Positions 8,637-16,354 of a stretch of DNA of 64,000 bases are shown here, piece after piece. Source of the stretch: DSOI01 sp041394885 (GTDB lineage Bacteria; Acidobacteriota; Terriglobia; Bryobacterales; Bryobacteraceae); assembly GCA_041394885.1 (NCBI GenBank), contig JAWKHI010000013.1, positions 1 to 64,000 on the forward strand, given 5' to 3'. The position numbers and the translations under genes were made by a program. Positions within the stretch are counted from its first letter, which is position 1. Every line of letters begins with the position of its first letter. The notes below the pieces were generated by a model that worked only from the letters and a program-made list of their open reading frames with translations, made no database searches and was not told where the DNA came from.

Positions 8637-10283
8637 TCAGGCAGCCCGTTTGATGGTCACCTTTTCGCCGTTGAAGCGAGTGAAGGTAAAGCCCTCGAAT
8701 TCGTCGAGGTAGGTGAGGGAGCGGGAAGCGAGCAACTGCATCGCGACTTCCTCGCCGAGTTTGAGCCCCTCGGAGGCGTCGGAGCGGAAGTGGATCCCGG
8801 CCCAGTTGCGACCCATGGCGATATTGAAGGCCATCTTGTTCAGCTCATTGCCGACGGTGAGTTCGCCATCGGTGTACTTCTTGAGGCTGAGACCGTCAGA
8901 GGCGGCAACCATGGGGTCAGGGATGACGAAGTTCTCGTTGAAGAACGCCTTGAGCACGGTGACGCAGGCGCCGGCAACGGTGGCGTGTCCGGAAGGATAG
9001 GCGGAATGACCGGGGCAACCTTCCGAGTAAGCCTGGGGCAGCAGGTAAGTGCCGAACTTACTAAATGTGCTGGCGAGGGCGCGCGAATTCATGATCTGAT
9101 CGTGAATGGGATAGGCTTCGTTGCCGACGGCGTTCTGGAAGATACGCGCGCCGATTGCTTCCGGACGGGCGCGGCGATGGACGAACCACTTCTGGTACCA
9201 GGCGGCGAGGAAGGCGGGTTTGGCGGTGTGGCCAAGGAGGTCCAGGGCGTCCGGGGGGCCGAAATTGACGTAGGGTTCCTGGCCCTTGTCGGTTAGGTAG
9301 GGGTTATTTTCGGTGAAGGCATCGGCGCCGAAGCCGAGCAGCATCCAAAGGGCGTGGTAATAAGGCGAGTAACCCCAATCGTAGTGGACGAAGTTGGCCA
9401 TGTCGCGTCCGTTGCGGATGTAACGGGCGACGTCTTCGTGCTGAGTGCCGGGACCTTTCCCCTCGCCCAACTGAATGCCGAACCACTCGCTGTAGCGCAT
9501 CATGAAGTCCGCGTCAGGGAGGGCGGATTTCTGCCGTTGGTCGATTTCGAGAGAGCCCATCTTGAAGGGCCTGGTGAGGAACTGGGAGAGGTAGGGACCG
9601 GTTAGCTCGCCGGGGAGGATGCCGCGGAAGACCGTGCGCGGGGTGACGCGGCCATCGAGCTTGGGGCCATGAAAGCCCTGCAGGGAGGACAGTTCATTGG
9701 AGACCGCGGCGATCATGGGGTGCGAATCGTAGTCGGCGAAGGGGACGTCACGGGTGAGGGCCTGCCAGTAGAGTTCCACCATTTCGGCGGCCTGGGTCGC
9801 GGAGTCGAAGGCCGGCGCGGGGGCCATGGTGTACTGCGACTGGTCAGGGCCGTCCAATTGAAAATTGTAGGCGCCTGTGGGGTTCTTGAGGCGCACGTTG
9901 CCACCGCGCAGGATACGCTGAAAATCCTCTTTGGATCCCGAGTCCACAGCCTTGAGGAGGCTGCGGTAGGCATCGAGGCTGGTCTCGCCGTTGGGCTTGT
10001 GGAGGAGCGTCTTGGAGAAGCTGTTGATCTTGTTGGGGTAACGTTCTTCGTCGCCGTTCGTGGGGTGTTCGACAGGGGGAAGCGCGCCGAATGAATCGGA
10101 GAGCTTCATGCGCATCTGGTGGGCTCGTGCGATGCGATCCTGCATAGGCGGCATGGGCGCCGCGCCGATGGCATCCTCTGCTTTGGCCTCGGTGGTGAGG
10201 GCAGAACTGGCAGCGGCAGTGGAAGCCGCTGAAGCCAATGCCGCGAAAAACTGCCGGCGGTTGGAACCTGGTTCGTTAGCCAT
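8637..10283 (-). CDS. vanadium-dependent haloperoxidase (PAP2 superfamily), exported
   Basis: 548 residues with a twin-arginine-like signal (SNRRQFFAALASAAS). All vanadate-binding motifs are present: K365 and R373 in KWFVHRRARP, S431-G432-H433 in YPSGHA, and R492 and H498 in GRNWAGIHFRSD. The seven-residue spacing between Lys and Arg is that of algal bromoperoxidases, and H426 lies seven residues before the vanadate histidine, where bromo- and iodoperoxidases have His and fungal chloroperoxidase has Phe. Predicted reaction: peroxide-dependent oxidation of bromide or iodide, in the periplasm. The start ATG has no Shine-Dalgarno; CATAAT lies 9 bases upstream. It lies 98 bp downstream of alaS on the same strand, with no functional link apparent. 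Confidence 0.9.
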   Translation of the reverse strand: MANEPGSNRRQFFAALASAASTAAASSALTTEAKAEDAIGAAPMPPMQDRIARAHQMRMKLSDSFGALPPVEHPTNGDEERYPNKINSFSKTLLHKPNGETSLDAYRSLLKAVDSGSKEDFQRILRGGNVRLKNPTGAYNFQLDGPDQSQYTMAPAPAFDSATQAAEMVELYWQALTRDVPFADYDSHPMIAAVSNELSSLQGFHGPKLDGRVTPRTVFRGILPGELTGPYLSQFLTRPFKMGSLEIDQRQKSALPDADFMMRYSEWFGIQLGEGKGPGTQHEDVARYIRNGRDMANFVHYDWGYSPYYHALWMLLGFGADAFTENNPYLTDKGQEPYVNFGPPDALDLLGHTAKPAFLAAWYQKWFVHRRARPEAIGARIFQNAVGNEAYPIHDQIMNSRALASTFSKFGTYLLPQAYSEGCPGHSAYPSGHATVAGACVTVLKAFFNENFVIPDPMVAASDGLSLKKYTDGELTVGNELNKMAFNIAMGRNWAGIHFRSDASEGLKLGEEVAMQLLASRSLTYLDEFEGFTFTRFNGEKVTIKRAA

Positions 10284-10381
10284 GACCTATCAATTATGCC
10301 ATCGATTCAGGCACGCGATCCACTGTTTCCGTTTTGGACAAGGCGCCGATACCGGACTGAACCGTCAAGCTTTAGAAGAAA

Positions 10382-13000
10382 TCAGGAAGCGAGAATCGCC
10401 TCGACGCTGGCGTAGACCGACTCCAGGGCAAGGGGAAGGGCGGCGGGGTCCTTGCCGCCGGCTTCCGCCATGTCCGGACGGCCGCCGCCTTTGCCGCCGA
10501 CCTGTTGGGCGACGGCGCCGACGAGTTTGCCGGCGTGAACCTTAGCGGTAAGGTCTTTGGTGACGGCGGAGACGATGGCGACATTGCCGTCTTCGGCGGA
10601 GGCGAGCACGACGACGGCGGTCTTCCACTTGTTGCGGAGGGAATCGGCGACGGCGCGCATTTGTGCGCGATCCATGGCGTCCACACGGGCGGACAGGACG
10701 CGGACGCCGTTGAGCAAGCGGGCCTGGGACTCGAGATCGCCGACCTGGCCCTGTGCCATTTTGTCCTTCATCTGATCGAGTTGCTTTTCGAGAGCCCGCT
10801 GCTGGGCGAGGAGGCGTTCGAGGTGATCGACGAGTTCGCCCTCGGAGGATTTGAGGATGGCGGCTACGCGGGCGACGGTGTCCTGGGCTTCGCGCATTTT
10901 GGCGAGGGCACCTGAGCCGGTGACGGCTTCGATGCGGCGCACGCCGGCGGAGATGGAGCCTTCGCTGACGATCTTGCAGAGTCCGATTTGTCCGGTGTGG
11001 GCGACGTGGGTGCCGCCGCAGAGTTCGCGGGAGAAATCGTCGATGGAGACGACGCGGACGCGATCGGCATATTTTTCGCCGAACAGGGCCATGGCGCCGG
11101 TGGAGACGGCCTGGTCGAGATCCATGACGTCGGTGCGGACGGCGGCGTCGCGGAGGATTTCGTCGTTGGCGAGGCGTTCGATTTCGGCCATCTCGACGGG
11201 ATCGACGCCGGTGTAATGGCTGAAGTCAAAGCGGAGGCGGGTGGGATCGACGACGCTACCGGCCTGCTTCACATGGGGGCCGAGGACGCGGCGGAGCGCG
11301 GCATGGAGCAGATGGGTGGCGGTGTGATTGCGCATGGTGGCCAGGCGCAATTCGTGGTCGACTTCGGCGCGCACGGTCCACCCTTTTTCAATTGGAGCGA
11401 GCGGTTTGATTTTGTGCACGGCGAGGCCGGGGACGGCGTAGTAGGTGTCGAGCACGTCGGCGATTTTCTCGTCGCCGTGGAACAGGGCGCCGCGATCGCC
11501 GACCTGGCCGCCGGTTTCGGCATAGAAGGGCGTGCGATTGAGGATGACTTCGTTTTTCTCGGGCAGAAACGCCACGATTTCGGCGGCGGCTACCATTTGT
11601 GAATAGCCGAGGAACTCGGGTTTGCCGGCCTGTTCGAGAACCTGCTGATAGATGGGGTCGACCTGGGATTTGTCGGCGCCTTTCCAGGATGCACGGGCAC
11701 GGGCGCGCTGGACGTTCATCTCGGCTTCGAAGCCCTGGGCGTCGACTTCGAGGCCAAACTCGCGGGCCATCTCCTGCTGCTCGTCGAGGGCGAGGCCGTA
11801 GGTGTCATAGAGCTTGAAGGCGGCGGCGCCGGGGAGAAGACCTTCCTGGGCGGATTTCACTTCGTCCTGGAAAACCTTTTCGGCCACCTGGAAGGTTGTG
11901 GCGTAGCGGTTTTCTTCGTCCTTGACGATGCGGGCCACGCGCTGCACCGATTCCATCAATTCCGGGTAGGCGGGCTTCATCCACTCGGCGACGAAGCCGG
12001 TGAGCTTGTAGAGGAACGGCTCGACGTTGCCGGTGCGGCGTGCGTGGCGCATGGCGCGGCGCATGATCTTGCGGAGCACGTAGCCGCGGCCATCGTTGGC
12101 GGGAAGGACACCGTCGTGGATGAGGAAAGCGGCGGCGCGGGCATGGTCGGCGGAGATGCGGAGCGCGGCGTCTTTTTTGGGATCGTCGCCGAGATCGATG
12201 TTGAGCAGTTCGCCGGCTTTGAGGACGATGGGGGAGAGGAGATCGCACTCGTAGTTGGAGAGCTTTCCCTGGAGGATGGCGGCGACGCGTTCGAGGCCGA
12301 GGCCGGTGTCGATGGAGGGTTTGGGAAGCGGCGTCATGACGCCGGCGGAGTCGCGATCGAACTGCATGAAGACGAGGTTCCAGATCTCGACGAAGCGTCC
12401 GCCGGCGTCGAGGGGAAACTGTTCGTGTTCCTGGCCGGGCGCGGCGGCATGGGGGCCGAGGTCGTAGTGGATTTCCGAGCAGGGCCCGCAGGGGCCGGTG
12501 TCGCCCATCTGCCAGAAGTTGTCCTTCTCGTCGAGGCGGAAGATGCGGTCTTTGGGGACGCCGGCGACTTTCTGCCAGAGCTCTTCGGCCTCGTCGTCTT
12601 CACGGAAGACAGTGACGTAGAGCCTGTCCTTGGGCATTGCGTAGTCTTTGGTGACGAGGTCCCAGGCGAACTCGATGGCGTCGGCCTTGAAATAGTCGCC
12701 GAAGGAGAAGTTGCCCATCATCTCGAAAAAGGTGTGATGGCGGCGGGTGAAGCCGACGTTTTCGAGGTCGTTGTGCTTGCCGCCGGCGCGGACGCACTTC
12801 TGAGCGGTGGTGGCGCGGGAGTAGTCGCGCTGCTCGCGCCCAAGGAAGACATCCTTGAACTGATTCATGCCGGCATTGGTGAAAAGGAGGGTGGGATCGC
12901 CGGCTGGCAGGAGGGAGGAAGATCGCACCACACGATGCCCGCGGGAGGCGAAGAAGTCCAGGTATTTCTGTCGGATTTCGTGACCGGTCACAGAGGCCAT
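10382..13000 (-). CDS. alaS: alanyl-tRNA synthetase
   Basis: 872 residues, the normal length. It charges tRNA-Ala in the cytoplasm. The class II catalytic core is at the N-terminus: GHEIRQKYLDFFASRGH, then LLPAGDPTLLFTNAGMNQFKD (motif 1-2 region) and TRRHHTFFEMMGNFSFGDYFK. The editing domain carries the zinc-binding HTATH and CGGTHVAHTG motifs. The C-terminal oligomerisation/C-Ala region is intact to the end (LVGAVAQQVGGKGGGRPDMAEAGG). Nothing is truncated. The start ATG 13000 lacks a clear Shine-Dalgarno. It is divergent from the PepSY gene at 13046. Confidence 0.98.
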   Translation of the reverse strand: MASVTGHEIRQKYLDFFASRGHRVVRSSSLLPAGDPTLLFTNAGMNQFKDVFLGREQRDYSRATTAQKCVRAGGKHNDLENVGFTRRHHTFFEMMGNFSFGDYFKADAIEFAWDLVTKDYAMPKDRLYVTVFREDDEAEELWQKVAGVPKDRIFRLDEKDNFWQMGDTGPCGPCSEIHYDLGPHAAAPGQEHEQFPLDAGGRFVEIWNLVFMQFDRDSAGVMTPLPKPSIDTGLGLERVAAILQGKLSNYECDLLSPIVLKAGELLNIDLGDDPKKDAALRISADHARAAAFLIHDGVLPANDGRGYVLRKIMRRAMRHARRTGNVEPFLYKLTGFVAEWMKPAYPELMESVQRVARIVKDEENRYATTFQVAEKVFQDEVKSAQEGLLPGAAAFKLYDTYGLALDEQQEMAREFGLEVDAQGFEAEMNVQRARARASWKGADKSQVDPIYQQVLEQAGKPEFLGYSQMVAAAEIVAFLPEKNEVILNRTPFYAETGGQVGDRGALFHGDEKIADVLDTYYAVPGLAVHKIKPLAPIEKGWTVRAEVDHELRLATMRNHTATHLLHAALRRVLGPHVKQAGSVVDPTRLRFDFSHYTGVDPVEMAEIERLANDEILRDAAVRTDVMDLDQAVSTGAMALFGEKYADRVRVVSIDDFSRELCGGTHVAHTGQIGLCKIVSEGSISAGVRRIEAVTGSGALAKMREAQDTVARVAAILKSSEGELVDHLERLLAQQRALEKQLDQMKDKMAQGQVGDLESQARLLNGVRVLSARVDAMDRAQMRAVADSLRNKWKTAVVVLASAEDGNVAIVSAVTKDLTAKVHAGKLVGAVAQQVGGKGGGRPDMAEAGGKDPAALPLALESVYASVEAILAS

Positions 13001-13031
13001 TGTCCCATACGGCGGGCCGCCGATTCCGTGC

Positions 13032-13037
13032 TAGAGT
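13032..13037 (+). promoter_or_regulatory. -10 box (TAGAGT), predicted leaderless promoter
   Basis: TAGAGT is 8 bases before the ATG at 13046, and no ribosome-binding sequence lies between. It would drive the two PepSY-type genes. Confidence 0.45.
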
Positions 13038-13045
13038 AGCTCTCG

Positions 13046-13630
13046 ATGTCGAAGCTAATCCGGCGCGTTCACATGTACCTTGCGCTGTTTCTGACGCCGT
13101 GGATCCTTATGTACACGGCCTCGACGTTCGTGATGAATCACCGGGCTGCTTTTCGTGGATCGCCACCGGCGGGGCCGGAGTGGAGGACCTTGTCGGAGTC
13201 GCGGTACGAGGGGGAGTTCGCGGCTGGAGCGGGGGAGGCGGCGATGGCCGGGCAGTTGCTGGCGTCGCTCGATTTGGATGGCGCGCATCAGGCGCGGATG
13301 CGGAATGGGAGGCTGGAGATCAATCGCTTGGACCCGTTGCGTCCGGTGCGGATCACCTACACGCCGGAATCACGATCGGTCAAGGTGGAGGAGACGGTGT
13401 TCAACGGCGCCGAGTTTCTGGAGCGGATGCATCGGCGGCGGGGGTACCAGCATGAGTACGTGTTAGAGGACACGTGGGCGATGACGGTGGATCTGGTGAT
13501 CGTGGCGATTTTGTTCTGGGTGGCGTCCGGGCTCTGGATGTGGTGGGAATTGAAAGTGACGCGTGGATGGGGCGCGCTGTTCGCGCTGGCGGGGATGGGA
13601 TTGTTCGGGGTATTTTTGGCGGTGCTTTGA
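13046..13630 (+). CDS. PepSY-associated membrane protein, copy 1
   Basis: 194 residues. The first helix (about 8-28, MYLALFLTPWILMYTASTFVMNH) with the R-R-V/T-H-x-Y-L start is typical of PepSY-associated membrane proteins (PiuB-like), which sit next to siderophore/iron reductase systems in many bacteria. A periplasmic domain of about 110 residues follows, then two C-terminal helices (about 145-165 and 175-194). The protein has only one soluble domain, shorter than the full four-helix PepSY proteins. It is 1 bp from a clearly related second copy, so the pair may together equal one full-length family member. No iron-transport gene is adjacent. The function is inferred from family resemblance only. 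Confidence 0.65.
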   Translation: MSKLIRRVHMYLALFLTPWILMYTASTFVMNHRAAFRGSPPAGPEWRTLSESRYEGEFAAGAGEAAMAGQLLASLDLDGAHQARMRNGRLEINRLDPLRPVRITYTPESRSVKVEETVFNGAEFLERMHRRRGYQHEYVLEDTWAMTVDLVIVAILFWVASGLWMWWELKVTRGWGALFALAGMGLFGVFLAVL

Positions 13631-13631
13631 G

Positions 13632-14231
13632 ATGAAATTTCCACACCTCAACCGGCGCACGCATTTGTATCTGGGCATGTTCCTGATGCCGTGGTTTTTC
13701 ATGTACGGGTTGTCTTCGATCCCGTTCGCGCATGGGGCCTACTTCGAAGCGCTGGACAAAGCGAAGGGGCTGCCGCTTTGGGAGCCGCGTTTCGAGAAAA
13801 CGTATGAGTTGGAGATCCCGGAGCAGGGTCCCTTGCGGCCGGTGGGGGCGAAGGTGCTGGCCGATCATGGATTGTCGGGGACCCACGGGACCTACCGGCA
13901 GGGTCCGAACCAGGTGAATATCTATATCTATTCCTTCTGGAAGTCGACGCAGTTGAAGTATTTCATCGCGGAGAAAAAGCTGGTGGCGGAGGACCGGCGG
14001 TTCCGGCTCGATCATTTTCTGACGGGGATGCATGCGAAGGGTGGATTCGAACAGGATGGATTTTTCGAGAAGTTTTGGGGCGTGATGGTGGATGTGGTCT
14101 GTTTGGGTTTGCTGCTGTGGGTGATGTCGGGGGTGTATATGTGGTGGTCTCTGCCGGGTCTTCGTCAGTGGGGATCGGTGGCGCTGGCTGGGGGAATCGC
14201 GACGTTCCTAGTGTTTCTCTTGAAACTTTGA
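13632..14231 (+). CDS. PepSY-associated membrane protein, copy 2
   Basis: 199 residues, same layout as its upstream neighbour: N-terminal helix starting NRRTHLYLGMFLMPWFFMYG, a soluble domain of about 120 residues, and two C-terminal helices, the first ending in MSGVYMWW as the neighbour's ends in ASGLWMWW. The shared ends and the 1-bp spacing suggest an old tandem duplication that then diverged strongly in the middle. The ATG at 13632 overlaps the end of copy 1's region, so expression is likely coupled. The role (a transmembrane reductase or chaperone-like partner) is not shown by the sequence. Confidence 0.65.
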   Translation: MKFPHLNRRTHLYLGMFLMPWFFMYGLSSIPFAHGAYFEALDKAKGLPLWEPRFEKTYELEIPEQGPLRPVGAKVLADHGLSGTHGTYRQGPNQVNIYIYSFWKSTQLKYFIAEKKLVAEDRRFRLDHFLTGMHAKGGFEQDGFFEKFWGVMVDVVCLGLLLWVMSGVYMWWSLPGLRQWGSVALAGGIATFLVFLLKL

Positions 14232-14258
14232 GCGGGGTCATCTCGTCGGATAAAGCGT

Positions 14259-15179
14259 ATGGGACGACTTTGTTTGTTGACCTTGTGCATCGCGGCCTCG
14301 AGTTTCGGCCAGGACTATTTTCCTCTTCACGTCGGGAACCAATGGGTTTACCAGCAACAGGGCGGCGCGCTTGCGCTGAATCCGGTGGTGGTTGAGATTG
14401 CCGAAGCGAAAGTGGTGGATGGACGGGTGTTTTCGCTCTTGCGGGGACTGCCGGAAGGTGAACTGTGGCTGACACAGGACGCCGATGGAGTGCTGTACAG
14501 CATGGATCCTGTGACGATGCGGGAAGCGGTTTGGGCACGGTTCCGGACGGCGGAAGGCGGGACGTACACCTCCGGAATCAGTGCATGCAACAGCACGGCA
14601 AAGGTGGATTCCCGTAATGCGACGGTGAAAGTTCCGGCCGGGGAATGGGGCGGAGCGCTGGCGATATCGTATCCGAATCCGTCGTGCGCGGACGCGGGGC
14701 TCGAGAGCGAGGTCTTTCTGCCGTGGATCGGGTTGATGAAGCGAACGTCGACGACGATCGCGGGTCCTGTATCCCTTGAATTGATCTATGCCCGGGTGGG
14801 CGGGGTGACGGTGCTGGCGCAACCGGAGGTAAGCTTCGCGGTGACGCTGGATAAAGCGATTTACCGGCCGGGTGAGATGATCACGGCGCGGTTGACTCTG
14901 CGGGCGACGCAGGGGGCTCCTTTGACGCTGAACTTCTCGAGCGGCCAGCGGTTCGATTTTTCGATCAAGAACCGGGCCGGCGAGAGCGCATACACATGGA
15001 GCGCGGACAAGCTGTTTCCGCAGGTGACAGGGACCGAGAGCGTGCGGGGCGAACGCAACTGGGTGCTGCGGGCGCCGGCTCCGCAAGCGGTGGGGAGCTA
15101 CTCGGCGGAGGGATGGCTGGCGACCGCGGCGGGGCAGAGCTATCGTGGTACGGTAAGTTTCGCGGTGGCTTCGAATTGA
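14259..15179 (+). CDS. secreted protein with C-terminal BsuPI-like domain
   Basis: 306 residues with a signal peptide (MGRLCLLTLCIAASSFGQ). The N-terminal part (about 19-190) begins YFPLHVGNQWVYQ, a motif common in exported proteins of acidobacteria. The C-terminal part (about 205-300) reads VTLDKAIYRPGEMITARLTL, FSSGQRFDFSIKN, YTWSADKLF, the pattern of the BsuPI intracellular proteinase inhibitor domain. The domain is an Ig-like fold, and inhibitor activity cannot be assumed. It is 27 bp downstream of the PepSY pair and may be in the same transcript. No catalytic motif is visible. Confidence 0.65.
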   Translation: MGRLCLLTLCIAASSFGQDYFPLHVGNQWVYQQQGGALALNPVVVEIAEAKVVDGRVFSLLRGLPEGELWLTQDADGVLYSMDPVTMREAVWARFRTAEGGTYTSGISACNSTAKVDSRNATVKVPAGEWGGALAISYPNPSCADAGLESEVFLPWIGLMKRTSTTIAGPVSLELIYARVGGVTVLAQPEVSFAVTLDKAIYRPGEMITARLTLRATQGAPLTLNFSSGQRFDFSIKNRAGESAYTWSADKLFPQVTGTESVRGERNWVLRAPAPQAVGSYSAEGWLATAAGQSYRGTVSFAVASN

Positions 15180-15234
15180 ACGGTTACTCGCACCGCAGCT
15201 GAAACATCGCCCGAGCTAACGCTTGCCCACCCAC

Positions 15235-15921
15235 ATGACGCCTTCCAAGACAGGGTTCAAGGACGCCCAGCGCGCACAGGTCAGCTTTCTAGCTCCCTTG
15301 GAGAAGCGGACCCTGATCTGGCTGGCGGAGCACATGCCAGCTTGGGTGAACTCCGATCATCTGACGTCGCTCGGTTTGCTCTCGTTGCTCGGGGCCGGAG
15401 CGAGTTATTGGTATGCGTCGCGGAACCGCGTGGGACTCGTGCTGGTGATCGTTTTTCTGGTCACGAACTGGTTTGGCGATTCGCTCGACGGGACGCTAGC
15501 GCGGGTCCGGAAGCGTTTGCGGCCACGGTATGGGTTCTATGTGGACCACGTGGTAGACATGTTCGGGACGTTGTTCCTGTTGAGCGGGCTTGGGCTTTCC
15601 GGATACATGTCGCCGTGGGTGGCGGCGGGGCTGGTGGTTGCCTATTTCATGTTGTCGATCGAGGTGTATCTGACCACCTACACGATCGGCACGTTCCATC
15701 TTTCGTTCTGGAAGTTTTCCCCCACCGAGTTACGGATCTTGCTGGCGATCGGCAATTGCGTGTTGTTGACGGGATTGACGCATGGGCAGGTGGCCGGACG
15801 CCGGTTTCTGCTGTTCGACATCGGCGGGGTGGTGGGGATGGTGGGATTGGGCACGATGCTGCTTTGGGCCGTCTACCGGCATACGGTTTATCTGTACAAT
15901 GACGAGCGGCTTTCGGACTAG
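15235..15921 (+). CDS. CDP-alcohol phosphatidyltransferase family membrane protein
   Basis: 228 residues with about six hydrophobic segments. The family signature D-x2-D-G-x2-A-R-x8-G-x3-D-x3-D is complete (DSLDGTLARVRKRLRPRYG, then FYVDHVVD, about 80-108), so it should be catalytically active in joining a CDP-linked alcohol to a second alcohol at the membrane. The exact product (phosphatidylglycerol-P, phosphatidylinositol-like or other) cannot be told. ATG 15235 is preferred to a TTG at 15223 because neither has a ribosome site and ATG is closer to the conserved part. It overlaps the following GtrA-type gene by 23 bases, which suggests joint expression and perhaps linked lipid or glycan work. 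Confidence 0.85.
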   Translation: MTPSKTGFKDAQRAQVSFLAPLEKRTLIWLAEHMPAWVNSDHLTSLGLLSLLGAGASYWYASRNRVGLVLVIVFLVTNWFGDSLDGTLARVRKRLRPRYGFYVDHVVDMFGTLFLLSGLGLSGYMSPWVAAGLVVAYFMLSIEVYLTTYTIGTFHLSFWKFSPTELRILLAIGNCVLLTGLTHGQVAGRRFLLFDIGGVVGMVGLGTMLLWAVYRHTVYLYNDERLSD

Positions 15922-16354
15922 ATTCGGCGGGGTGGGGGCGTACCGGACTCTATTGACGCGGTGGTTGAAGTTCAACGCCGTGGGCGCGATCGGGATCGGG
16001 GTGCAGTTGGCGGCTTTGGCCCTGCTTACGTCGGGTTTTGGTCTTCACTACTTGGCGGCGACGGCTTTGGCGGTGGAAGCGGCGGTGATCCACAACTTCG
16101 TCTGGCATGAGTATTGGACATGGAGGCCGGCAGACCGGAGCCCGCTGCAAGCGGCGCGCCGGCTGCTCCGGTTCAACCTCACCACGGGGCTGGTTTCGAT
16201 TCTGTCGAACCTGTTTCTGATGCGTCTGCTGGTGGGATGGCTGGGTCTGCCGTATCTGCCTGCGAACCTAATCGCGATCGCAGTCACCAACCTCGCCAAT
16301 TTCGCGATGGCCGAGTATCTGGTGTTCGGCGGCGCGGGTATACTGTCTCTGTGA
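15899..16354 (+). CDS. GtrA-like family membrane protein
   Basis: 151 residues with four predicted helices (about 20-42, 47-66, 88-108, 118-140). The motif LKFNAVGAIGIGVQ at the N-terminus and FVWHEYWTWR after helix 2 are typical of the GtrA/DPMS family, thought to move polyprenyl-linked sugars across the membrane. ATG 15899 is chosen since it lies inside the end of the preceding lipid transferase gene (23-base overlap) and gives a normal-length protein. Its stop overlaps the GTG of the molybdopterin gene. No glycosyltransferase is directly adjacent, although one lies 7 kb downstream. Confidence 0.85.
   Translation: MTSGFRTRFGGVGAYRTLLTRWLKFNAVGAIGIGVQLAALALLTSGFGLHYLAATALAVEAAVIHNFVWHEYWTWRPADRSPLQAARRLLRFNLTTGLVSILSNLFLMRLLVGWLGLPYLPANLIAIAVTNLANFAMAEYLVFGGAGILSL

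Noticed and set aside
15223..15234. TTG 15223 as start of the CDP-alcohol transferase
   Set aside because: No ribosome site and no TANNNT box at the right distance; ATG 15235 follows four codons later.
16114..16350. Upstream extension of the molybdopterin gene reading frame
   Set aside because: It is an out-of-frame shadow of the GtrA gene; the GTG at 16351 puts the cysteine motif at the N-terminus as in the family.
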